Assembly (NCBI RefSeq): GCF_002210105.1
Contig: NZ_AQQU01000001.1
Location: 62,001 to 126,000, forward strand
Source: Oceanicola sp. 22II-s10i
GTDB lineage: Bacteria; Pseudomonadota; Alphaproteobacteria; Rhodobacterales; Rhodobacteraceae
Length of the DNA stretch: 64,000 nt
Direction: 5' to 3'
Part shown: piece by piece, positions 58,265 through 64,000 of the stretch
How positions within the stretch are numbered: position 1 is the first letter of the stretch
Layout: each line of letters opens with the position of its first letter
Made by a program: the position numbers and the translations under genes
The notes under the pieces: generated by a model
Seen by the model: the letters and a program-made list of their open reading frames with translations, nothing else
What the model was told of the DNA's origin: nothing
The model's database searches: none

Positions 58265-58278
58265 TTGATTTCGATCAA
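58265..58278. promoter_or_regulatory. FNR/FnrL-type box upstream of the DUF6455 pair
   Basis: TTGATTTCGATCAA matches the FNR/FnrL consensus TTGAT-N4-ATCAA at all ten fixed bases. On the minus strand the -10 candidate TAGATC (58242-58237) would place the start near 58230 and the box centre (58271.5) near -41.5, the standard position for class II activation by FNR/CRP-family proteins. It lies between the 3' end of the M48 protease gene (58282) and ATG 58210. Confidence 0.75.
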
Positions 58279-58281
58279 GCC

Positions 58282-59010
58282 TTACCCGGAGGCAAGCGCG
58301 CGGCGGACGGTGTCCATCCGGTTGGCGTTCGGCGGGTGCGTGCCGAGGAACCGGTCGCCGGGATCGGGGATGCGCGTGAAATAGAGCGCGCCCCGGATCG
58401 CGTCATAGCCCGCGGCCCGCGCGATCCGCGCACCGAGCGCGTCGGCCTCCAGCTCGTAATCCTTGGAATAGGTCCGCGCGCCGACCGACGCGCCGATCTG
58501 CGTCGCCATCTCGACCCCCGCGCCGCCCGCGCCCGCGATCGAGGCCAGAACGCCGAACACCTGCGCCCCCGCCGTCGCGTTGGTGCGCTGGCGGTTCAGG
58601 TGTGCCCGGATGTGATGCGCCGCCTCGTGCGACATGATGAAGGCCATCTCGTCCTCGTTCTGGACGTCGGCGATCAGCGGCAGGGTGAAGGCCAGCACCG
58701 GGCGACCCGATCCGTCGAGCGTCTGAAAGGCGTTCGACGGCTGGCCGGGCCGGTCGTCGACGACGATCAGGAAATCGCAGTTCAGGCCCGGCGACAGGCG
58801 GCGGCATTCGCCTTCGGCCACCGGCTCCACCGTGCGGACCACGTTGACGAAGCGGCGCGCCGCCGCCGACGCTTCGGCCTCGGTCATCTGGCCGCTGCTG
58901 TCGTAGGCCGCCGGGGACGGCGCCGGGCGCGGGGCCGGGCCGGGTGCGCCCGCCGCGCAGGCGGACAGCGCCGCCATTGCCAAAAGGGCAAACAGGGGTT
59001 TCATCGCCAT
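58282..59010 (-). CDS. M48 family metalloprotease, lipoprotein
   Basis: A 242-residue zinc protease anchored to the membrane. Its lipoprotein signal ends LSAC (lipidated Cys18), then a Pro/Ala-rich linker. The catalytic HEAAH sits near residues 128-132 (FIMSHEAAHHIRAHL) and the third zinc ligand is the Glu in YELEADALGARIARAAG near 182-200. The C terminus has the typical THPPNANRMDTVRR. Family members (BepA/LoiP-like) degrade or repair misfolded outer-membrane proteins. Role in this organism is inferred. Confidence 0.93.
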   Translation of the reverse strand: MAMKPLFALLAMAALSACAAGAPGPAPRPAPSPAAYDSSGQMTEAEASAAARRFVNVVRTVEPVAEGECRRLSPGLNCDFLIVVDDRPGQPSNAFQTLDGSGRPVLAFTLPLIADVQNEDEMAFIMSHEAAHHIRAHLNRQRTNATAGAQVFGVLASIAGAGGAGVEMATQIGASVGARTYSKDYELEADALGARIARAAGYDAIRGALYFTRIPDPGDRFLGTHPPNANRMDTVRRALASG

Positions 59011-59123
59011 GTCGCTGCCTCGTCTTGCTGCCGGACCCTAGATGCACCACCGCCGGAGGTTAGGCCAGCCTGCGCACGGGGGAACCACGCGGAATTGAAG
59101 TCCGCATTTGCCGAAATAATCGT

Positions 59124-59151
59124 TTGCTTTGCAACCGCCCGCGCATATCAA
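59124..59151 (+). promoter_or_regulatory. Candidate promoter giving a leaderless transcript for the 84-residue protein
   Basis: TTGCTT (59124-59129) and TATCAA (59146-59151) are 16 bases apart. ATG 59158 is six bases after the -10, so the mRNA would start at the start codon or one base from it. No ribosome-binding site precedes the ATG. Confidence 0.35.
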
Positions 59152-59157
59152 CATCAT

Positions 59158-59412
59158 ATGTTCACCATCGAGCACGAGTTCGACTGCACCGTTATCACCC
59201 TCGTCGACGACGGGCGCGCGCCGCTTCAGGAAGACGTCGCAGTCTGCGCCTTTGCCGAATGCGTCACGGTCGAGCAATACGATGCCCGGACGGACGAGAT
59301 GATGAAAATCACGCTCTCCATGGCACAGCTGCGCGACCTCGCCGCCGCGCTGAACCTGCCCGAGGGCACCTATGTCTTTCCGCCCAAGGGATCGCGCCCG
59401 GACAAGGTCTGA
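59158..59412 (+). CDS. Conserved small protein of unknown function
   Basis: An 84-residue acidic soluble protein starting MFTIEHEFDCTVITLVDDGR. It has two cysteines (residues 10 and 30-35 region, in CAFAEC), a KITLSMAQLRDLAAALNLPEGTYVF segment near 50-74 and no motif. I recall close homologues in many Rhodobacterales as unannotated proteins. A good promoter but no ribosome-binding site suggests leaderless translation. It lies between the M48 lipoprotein gene (divergent) and DUF167 (convergent). Confidence 0.75.
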   Translation: MFTIEHEFDCTVITLVDDGRAPLQEDVAVCAFAECVTVEQYDARTDEMMKITLSMAQLRDLAAALNLPEGTYVFPPKGSRPDKV

Positions 59413-59425
59413 GACGTCGCGCCGG

Positions 59426-59683
59426 TCATCCGATCCGAAAGGTCTTGTCCCGCGCCGTCTGGCCACGCACCAGCACCAGCCGCCCCTTGGCGATGCCCAG
59501 CGCCTTGGCCAGCAGTTTCTGCACCTCGGCATTGGCCTTTCCGTTCTCGGGGACCGCCGTCACCAGCACCGCGATGGCATCGCCGTCCCGCCGGATCGTG
59601 TTCCGGCTGGCGCGCGGGGTGACGCGCACGGTGATCTCGGCCCCGTCGCGGGCGAGGTCTGACAGGTCGGGCAGGTCCTTCAC
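59426..59683 (-). CDS. DUF167 (YggU) family protein
   Basis: An 85-residue protein of the DUF167 family. The core is ITVRVTPRASRNTIRRDGDAIAVLVTAVPENGKANAEVQKLLAKALGIAKGRL, of which VTPRASRNTI, VPENGKANAE and LLAKALG are recognised. I place the start at GTG 59683 because no in-frame ATG lies near; an ATG at 59720 is in another frame. The start is therefore uncertain by a few codons. The family is small and conserved, its function not known. Confidence 0.82.
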   Translation of the reverse strand: MKDLPDLSDLARDGAEITVRVTPRASRNTIRRDGDAIAVLVTAVPENGKANAEVQKLLAKALGIAKGRLVLVRGQTARDKTFRIG

Positions 59684-59767
59684 CGGACCGATGTCGCGCA
59701 GGGGGTTGTCATTGGCGCCATGCTCCGATCCTCTGGCGCCAAAGGCAAGCACGACGGGAGGGTTCGC

Positions 59768-60874
59768 ATGGCGACCGGCTTTTTCTGGGATGAGCGGTGT
59801 TTCTGGCACGCGGGCGGCAACTATGCCCTGACGCTGCCCGTTGGCGGATACGTCCAGCCGCTGGCGGCGGGCGGCCTGCCGGAAAGCCCCGAGACCAAGC
59901 GGCGGCTCAAGAACCTGATGGACGTCACCGGCCTGACCCGCGCCATCGACTCGCGCAGCGCGCCCGAGGCCACGCGCGAGGAACTGTTGCGCATTCACCC
60001 GGCTGACTACCTCGACCGGTTCAAGGCGATGTCCGATGCGGGCGGCGGCGAACTCGGGCTGCGCACCCCCTTCGCGAAGGGCGGGTTCGAGATCACCGCC
60101 CTGTCGGCGGGGCTGACCCGCTGGGCGATGGACGCGGTGCTGCGGGGCGAGCTGCAGAACGCCTATGCCCTGTCGCGGCCGCCGGGACACCACTGCCTGC
60201 CGGACTGGCCGAACGGGTTCTGCCTGATGAACAACATCGGGATCGGGATCGAGGCGGCCAAGGCCGACGGGCTGGCGCCGCGGGTCGCCGTCGTGGACTG
60301 GGACGTACACCACGGCAACGGGACCGAGCACATCTTCTACGGTCGCGACGACGTGCTGACGATCTCGATCCATCAGGAAAAGAACTATCCGCTGGACACC
60401 GGCGACATCGCGGATCGCGGCGAGGGGGCGGGCGAGGGGTTCAACATGAACATCCCGCTGCCGCCGGGCGTCGGTCACGTGGGCTATCTGGAGGTGATCG
60501 ACCGCATCGTCCTGCCCGCGCTCGACCGCTACAAGCCGGACCTGATCGTGGTCGCCTGCGGCTTCGACGCCTCGGCCTTCGATCCGCTGGCCCGGATGCT
60601 CTGCACGGCCGAGACCTATGTCGAGATGACACGCCGGATGATGGAAGCGGCGGATCGGCTGTGCGGCGGACGGCTGGTGATGGTGCACGAGGGCGGCTAT
60701 TCCGAAGCCTACGTGCCGTTCTGCGGCCATGCCGTGATCGCGACGCTGGCCGGGTCCGACATCGGCGCGCCCGATCCGATGGCCGAAACGCTCCGCCTGC
60801 GGCAGCCGAACGCGGCGTTCGACACGTTCATCAGCGGTCAGATCGGAGAGATGGCGTCGGCCCTTCTCGGCTGA
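59768..60874 (+). CDS. Class II histone-deacetylase family hydrolase (acetylpolyamine amidohydrolase-like)
   Basis: A zinc hydrolase of the arginase/deacetylase fold, 368 residues. Catalytic motifs are RPPGHHCLPDWPNGFCLMNN near 141-160 (His-His pair) and VVDWDVHHGNGTEHIFY near 177-193 (zinc Asp and His), with the second zinc ligand in VACGFDASAFDP near 264. The C-terminal LVMVHEGGYSEAYVP carries the catalytic Tyr. I use ATG 59768 because GCGC-rich start ATG 59720 precedes only noncoding-like residues. In bacteria such enzymes deacetylate polyamines or other amides. Confidence 0.93.
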   Translation: MATGFFWDERCFWHAGGNYALTLPVGGYVQPLAAGGLPESPETKRRLKNLMDVTGLTRAIDSRSAPEATREELLRIHPADYLDRFKAMSDAGGGELGLRTPFAKGGFEITALSAGLTRWAMDAVLRGELQNAYALSRPPGHHCLPDWPNGFCLMNNIGIGIEAAKADGLAPRVAVVDWDVHHGNGTEHIFYGRDDVLTISIHQEKNYPLDTGDIADRGEGAGEGFNMNIPLPPGVGHVGYLEVIDRIVLPALDRYKPDLIVVACGFDASAFDPLARMLCTAETYVEMTRRMMEAADRLCGGRLVMVHEGGYSEAYVPFCGHAVIATLAGSDIGAPDPMAETLRLRQPNAAFDTFISGQIGEMASALLG

Positions 60875-60893
60875 CACCCCGGAGGGCGGCGCC

Positions 60894-61481
60894 TCACTCG
60901 GCCCCGGTGATCCGGGACCGGGACTGGCGCAGCCCGTCGGCATAGCCTTCGCCGTCTCCGAACTCCATGAACCCGGCGTAGTGCCGGTGCCGTCCCTTCA
61001 GCCGCATCGAGTGCTTGATCGGACACCAGTAGGCCTCGGTCCGCGCCGCGATCTCGCCGATATAGGCGATCAGGCCGTTCACGTAGCCGCAGTAGATGCA
61101 GTTCAGTTTCTGGATGCCGTTGAGATAGGCCAGCTGGTGGCGGTCCAGCCGGATGTAGTCCCGCCGCCGGACCTTGGGGATGCCGTAGGCCGGAAAGCAG
61201 ATCGCCTGATAGAGCGTGACCCAGAGGTCCGCGATGGCGAAGGGCACGATCAGCGAATAGATCACCGGCGCGGTCAGCAGGTGGCGCGGCGGGGCGTTGG
61301 CGACAAAGGTCGCGATCCGCTGTCTCAGTTCCGCATGACGGGCGCGGGCGCGGGCCTCGAAGACCACGCGCCCGTTTTCGACCCGCCAGCGAAGGTCCTC
61401 GCGCCGCTGCGCGATCGCCTCTTCCAGTTCGTCCTGCAGCGCCTCGATCCGGGCGCGCAGCGTTTCGATCCGTGTCGTCAT
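60894..61481 (-). CDS. Conserved membrane protein with CxxC and Cys-Pro motifs, unknown function
   Basis: A 195-residue protein with an N-terminal coiled coil (residues 2-55, TTRIETLRARIEALQDELEEAI), two helices near 68-90 (LTAPVIYSLIVPFAIADLWV) and 95-115, and a C-terminal soluble domain. The core LNGIQKLNCIYCGYVNG near 115-135 holds a CxxC pair, and YWCPIKHSMRL near 150 another Cys next to Pro, with HRHYAGF nearby. These could bind metal. I recall similar sequences in other bacteria but know no function. Confidence 0.75.
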   Translation of the reverse strand: MTTRIETLRARIEALQDELEEAIAQRREDLRWRVENGRVVFEARARARHAELRQRIATFVANAPPRHLLTAPVIYSLIVPFAIADLWVTLYQAICFPAYGIPKVRRRDYIRLDRHQLAYLNGIQKLNCIYCGYVNGLIAYIGEIAARTEAYWCPIKHSMRLKGRHRHYAGFMEFGDGEGYADGLRQSRSRITGAE

Positions 61482-61568
61482 GGCCGCCTCCTGCCGGAGG
61501 TCACAGCCTCCGCCCCGCGATGCTAGATCGCGGGGGGCCGCCGGACAACGCGGGAAACCGTCACCTCG

Positions 61569-61997
61569 TCAGGCGATCTCGACCAGTTCGATGGCAAAGG
61601 TCAGATCCTTGCCCGCCAGCGGGTGGTTCGCGTCCAGCGTCACCTCGGTCGGCGTGATCTCGGTCACCGTCACCGGCACGACCTGCCCCTGCGGCGTCTG
61701 CACCTGAAGCTGGAGGCCCGGCTGCAGTTCGATATTGTCGGGGATCTGGTCGCGCGGCACCACCTGCGAGGCTTCTTCCTGACGCGGGCCATAGGCTTCG
61801 GCGCAGGGGACCTCGACCGTCTTCTGGTCGCCCACGGTCATGCCGGGTATCGCCTGGTCGAGGCCGGGGATGATCTGACCCGACCCCACGGTGAATTCCA
61901 GCGGCTCGCGCCCTGCGGAACTGTCGAAGGTCGTCCCGTCCTGCAGGGTGCCGGTGTAATGAATGCGCACGGTGTCGCCGGTCTTGGCCTCTGTCAT
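61569..61997 (-). CDS. FKBP-type peptidyl-prolyl isomerase (SlyD-like)
   Basis: A 142-residue cytosolic isomerase that helps protein folding. Starts at ATG 61997, with VRIHYTGTLQDGTTFDSSAGREPLEFTVG near residues 10-38 and the FKBP core, an IF-domain insert (PCAEAYGPRQEEASQVV) near 64-80, and NHPLAGKDLTFAIELVEI at the C terminus, which is the SlyD-type ending. The C-terminal histidine-rich metal tail of enterobacterial SlyD is absent. It lies 87 bases downstream of the membrane protein gene. Confidence 0.92.
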   Translation of the reverse strand: MTEAKTGDTVRIHYTGTLQDGTTFDSSAGREPLEFTVGSGQIIPGLDQAIPGMTVGDQKTVEVPCAEAYGPRQEEASQVVPRDQIPDNIELQPGLQLQVQTPQGQVVPVTVTEITPTEVTLDANHPLAGKDLTFAIELVEIA

Positions 61998-62163
61998 GGC
62001 CGCTCCTTTTGATTGGGATAATTGGGGATGAATGTGCCGGGGCCGAACTCTACGGGTTCCCGGATCGCTGCCCTCCAACTTAGGGGATGACCCGCCGCGA
62101 TGCAAACCACCCCTTCCGGTGGGGCCCGCGCCGTGGCAGGGTCACGCGGCGAAAGGGGGGTCC

Positions 62164-62850
62164 ATGCCCGTCACCACCTGCATATTCGACGCTTACGGCA
62201 CGTTGTTCGACGTGGCCGCCGCCGCCCGCGCCGCCGCCTCTGAACCGGGTCGCGACCGGCTGGCCGGGTGCTGGCAGGCGCTGGCCGAGGACTGGCGGAT
62301 CAAGCAGCTGTCCTATTCGTGGCTGCGCGCCGTGGCGGGCGATCACACCGATTTCTGGCAGGTCACGCAGGACGCGCTGGACTGGTCGCTTGAGGCGCAT
62401 GGCCTCGACGGCGACGCGGACCTGCGGGCGCGGCTGCTGGCGCTCTATCGCGAGCTGGAGGCCTATCCCGAGGTGCCCGCGATGCTGTCGGCGCTGAAGG
62501 CGCGCGGGCTGGTGACGGCGATCCTGTCGAACGGATCGCCGGGCATGCTGTCCGACGCGGTGGCCTCGGCTGGCATCGGAGAGGTGCTGGACGACTGCCT
62601 GTCGGTGGAAAGCGTGGGCGTCTTCAAACCCGCCCGCGCGGTCTACGACCTCGTCGGCCAGCGCTTCGGCACCGCGCCGGATCAGGTGCTGTTCGTGTCG
62701 TCCAACGGCTGGGACGCGGCGGCGGGCGCGGCCTATGGCTTTGTCACCGCATGGGTGAACCGGCGCGGCGATCCGGTCGACCGCCTGCCCGGCCGCCCGC
62801 AGCACATCCTCACCGACCTTGCCGCCCTGCCCGATCTGGAGATCTACTGA
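62164..62850 (+). CDS. Type II haloacid dehalogenase (HAD superfamily)
   Basis: A 228-residue L-2-haloacid-dehalogenase-like protein. Motif I is TCIFDAYGTLFDV at residues 5-17 (nucleophilic Asp9), motif II LSNGSPGML near 121-129, motif III the Lys in VGVFKPARAVYDLV near 155, and motif IV FVSSNGWDAAAGAAYGF near 177-193. Ser and Asn in SSNxxD favour haloacid dehalogenase over other HAD families. Its stop overlaps the alpha/beta hydrolase start (TGATG). The substrate is not established. Confidence 0.93.
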   Translation: MPVTTCIFDAYGTLFDVAAAARAAASEPGRDRLAGCWQALAEDWRIKQLSYSWLRAVAGDHTDFWQVTQDALDWSLEAHGLDGDADLRARLLALYRELEAYPEVPAMLSALKARGLVTAILSNGSPGMLSDAVASAGIGEVLDDCLSVESVGVFKPARAVYDLVGQRFGTAPDQVLFVSSNGWDAAAGAAYGFVTAWVNRRGDPVDRLPGRPQHILTDLAALPDLEIY

Positions 62851-63677
62851 TGCCGCATTTCACAGCGCCCGACGGGCTGTCGCTCTGGTACGAGGAGGCA
62901 GGCGAGGGCCTGCCGCTGCTGTGCCTGTCGGGCCTGACCCGCAACGCGCGCGACTTCGATTACGTCGCGCCGCATCTGCCGGGCGTGCGGATGATCCGCA
63001 TGGACTATCGCGGACGCGGCAAGTCGGACTGGGCCGATCCCAAGACCTATGACGTAAAGGTCGAACTGGCCGATGCGCTCGCGCTGCTGGACCTGCTGGG
63101 CATCGAGAAGGCCGCCGTGCTGGGCACCTCGCGCGGGGGGCTGATCGGGATGCTGATGGCGGCGACCGCCAAGGACCGGATGCTGGGCCTCGCCCTGAAC
63201 GACGTCGGCGCGGTCGTGGACGGGCGCGGGCTGGAGGTGATCCGGGGCTATGTCGGCAAGCACCCGCCGCAGAAAACGGTCGAGGACGCCGCGCAAGCCC
63301 GGATGGAGATGAACGCGCAGAGCTTTCCCGGCGTCCCGCTGGAGCGCTGGCGCAAGGAAGTCATGAATACCTCGGTCGAGACCCCCGAGGGGCTGCGCCT
63401 GAACTACGACCCGCGTCTGGCCGAGGCGCTCGGCGATGGCGAGGCGGCGGCGACCACAGTCGACCTCTGGCCGCTGTTCGAGGCGGTGGCCCCCCTGCCC
63501 TGCGCGGTGATCCATGGCGAGAACTCGGACCTGCTGAGCTTTGACACGGTCGAGGAGATGGCCCGCCGCCACCCCGACCTGATCGTCGCCCATGTCCCCG
63601 ACCGGGCGCATATCCCCTTCCTTGACGAACCCGAGGCGCTGACCGCGCTGACCCTCTGGCTGGAGCGTATCCGATGA
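62850..63677 (+). CDS. Alpha/beta hydrolase
   Basis: A 275-residue alpha/beta-hydrolase-fold enzyme. Oxyanion region LCLSGLTRNARDF near residue 26-38, nucleophile elbow LGTSRGGLIGM near 90-100 (Ser92), acid in the strand around IHGENSDLLS near 218, and a C-terminal histidine in VPDRAHIPFLDEPEAL near 245. The substrate is unknown; an ester, amide or haloalkane is possible. The gene is flanked by overlaps with the dehalogenase (TGATG) and a threonine dehydratase homologue (4 bases, ATGA), so it is one operon. Confidence 0.92.
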   Translation: MPHFTAPDGLSLWYEEAGEGLPLLCLSGLTRNARDFDYVAPHLPGVRMIRMDYRGRGKSDWADPKTYDVKVELADALALLDLLGIEKAAVLGTSRGGLIGMLMAATAKDRMLGLALNDVGAVVDGRGLEVIRGYVGKHPPQKTVEDAAQARMEMNAQSFPGVPLERWRKEVMNTSVETPEGLRLNYDPRLAEALGDGEAAATTVDLWPLFEAVAPLPCAVIHGENSDLLSFDTVEEMARRHPDLIVAHVPDRAHIPFLDEPEALTALTLWLERIR

Positions 63678-64000
63678 AGGACCTCACCCATTTCGCCATT
63701 TCCCCCGCCGACATCGACGCCGCCGTCGGCCGCCTGTCGGGCCACATCCGCCGGACGCCGCTGCTGTCCTCGCCGTTCCTGGACGAGATCGCGGGCCGCC
63801 GGGTTTTCGTGAAGCCCGAATGCCTGCAGCACACCGGCAGCTTCAAGGCGCGTGGCGGCTGGTCGGCGATTTCTGCGCTGGACCCCGAGGTGCGGGCGCG
63901 GGGCGTCATCGCCTTCTCGTCCGGCAACCACGCGCAGGGCGTCGCATGGGCGGCGAAGATGCACGGCGTGCCGTCGGTCATCATCATGCCCGCCGACGCC
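63674..64000 (+). CDS. Threonine/serine dehydratase homologue (partial, runs off right edge)
   Basis: PLP-dependent fold-type II lyase, 109 codons visible from ATG 63674. The PLP lysine is in LQHTGSFKARGGW near residues 50-62 (Lys in SFKARG), followed by SSGNHAQGVAWAA near 80-92. Family is ilvA/tdcB-like; the missing C terminus would decide between threonine ammonia-lyase and serine racemase. It starts inside the stop of the hydrolase gene (ATGA). Confidence 0.93.
   Translation, partial: MKDLTHFAISPADIDAAVGRLSGHIRRTPLLSSPFLDEIAGRRVFVKPECLQHTGSFKARGGWSAISALDPEVRARGVIAFSSGNHAQGVAWAAKMHGVPSVIIMPADA

Overview
The window is a gene-dense, GC-rich stretch of core chromosome from an alphaproteobacterium, most likely a member of the Rhodobacterales (Rhodobacteraceae/Roseobacteraceae). 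The evidence is the GcrA cell-cycle regulator, the ruvCAB to tol-pal to tilS to ftsH gene order, DUF1127, DUF1244 and DUF6455 proteins, a plant-type glutamate-cysteine ligase next to rsmE, and an FNR/FnrL-type box. The genus cannot be read from the sequence. I saw no tRNA, rRNA, CRISPR array, insertion sequence, prophage or attachment site. Almost all DNA is coding, and many neighbours overlap by 1-17 bases (ATGA, GTGA or TGATG junctions).

Layout. 1-2530 (minus): udg, a secreted unknown protein, a LysE-type exporter and moaB (cut by the left edge). 2688-8378 (minus): a complete oligopeptide ABC importer operon with a stem-loop after the binding-protein gene. 8637-12570 (plus): pyrB, two membrane proteins, a dihydroorotase homologue that has lost its metal ligands, and plsY. 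12673-14177: an exported intradiol dioxygenase-like protein and a GST. 14171-17714 (minus): rsmE, a GNAT protein, a membrane protein and gshA. 17727-20981 (plus): ubiA and an OmpA/BON envelope protein with a small coiled-coil partner. 20994-24292 (minus): pyruvate kinase and two unknown proteins. 24416-28146: N-formylglutamate amidohydrolase, DUF1244, a PdeM-like phosphoesterase, a thioesterase, a frameshifted LytTR regulator and a DUF2306 protein. 28186-31681 (minus): one-carbon genes fhs and folD with chorismate mutase and a secreted protein between them. 31904-33399: a 24-residue hydrophobic mini-protein, a MOSC protein and a trans-aconitate methyltransferase homologue.

33505-45709 is one long minus-strand block: ruvC, ruvA, ruvB, a MazG-like protein, an unknown protein, ybgC, tolQ, tolR, tolA, tolB, pal, cpoB, tilS and ftsH, closed by a strong terminator. 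It couples Holliday-junction processing, the cell-envelope Tol-Pal machine, tRNA-Ile decoding and membrane proteolysis. 46054-52353 holds two DUF1127 proteins, prmA, three transporters (MATE, MFS, DMT) and gcrA. 52496-64000 holds a DNA-binding/TolB-like/TPR regulator, an AsmA protein, rimO, a tandem pair of four-cysteine DUF6455 proteins behind an FNR box, an M48 lipoprotein protease, DUF167, a histone-deacetylase-family hydrolase, an FKBP isomerase, and a HAD / alpha-beta hydrolase / threonine dehydratase operon cut by the right edge.

The points most worth a second look are the FNR-box DUF6455 pair, the apparently dead dihydroorotase in the pyrB operon, the frameshift in the LytTR regulator, the 24-residue small protein, a family-4-type uracil-DNA glycosylase with too few cysteines for its usual Fe-S cluster, and the unrecognised 503-residue protein at 20994-22505. 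I did not find a clear new multi-gene system.
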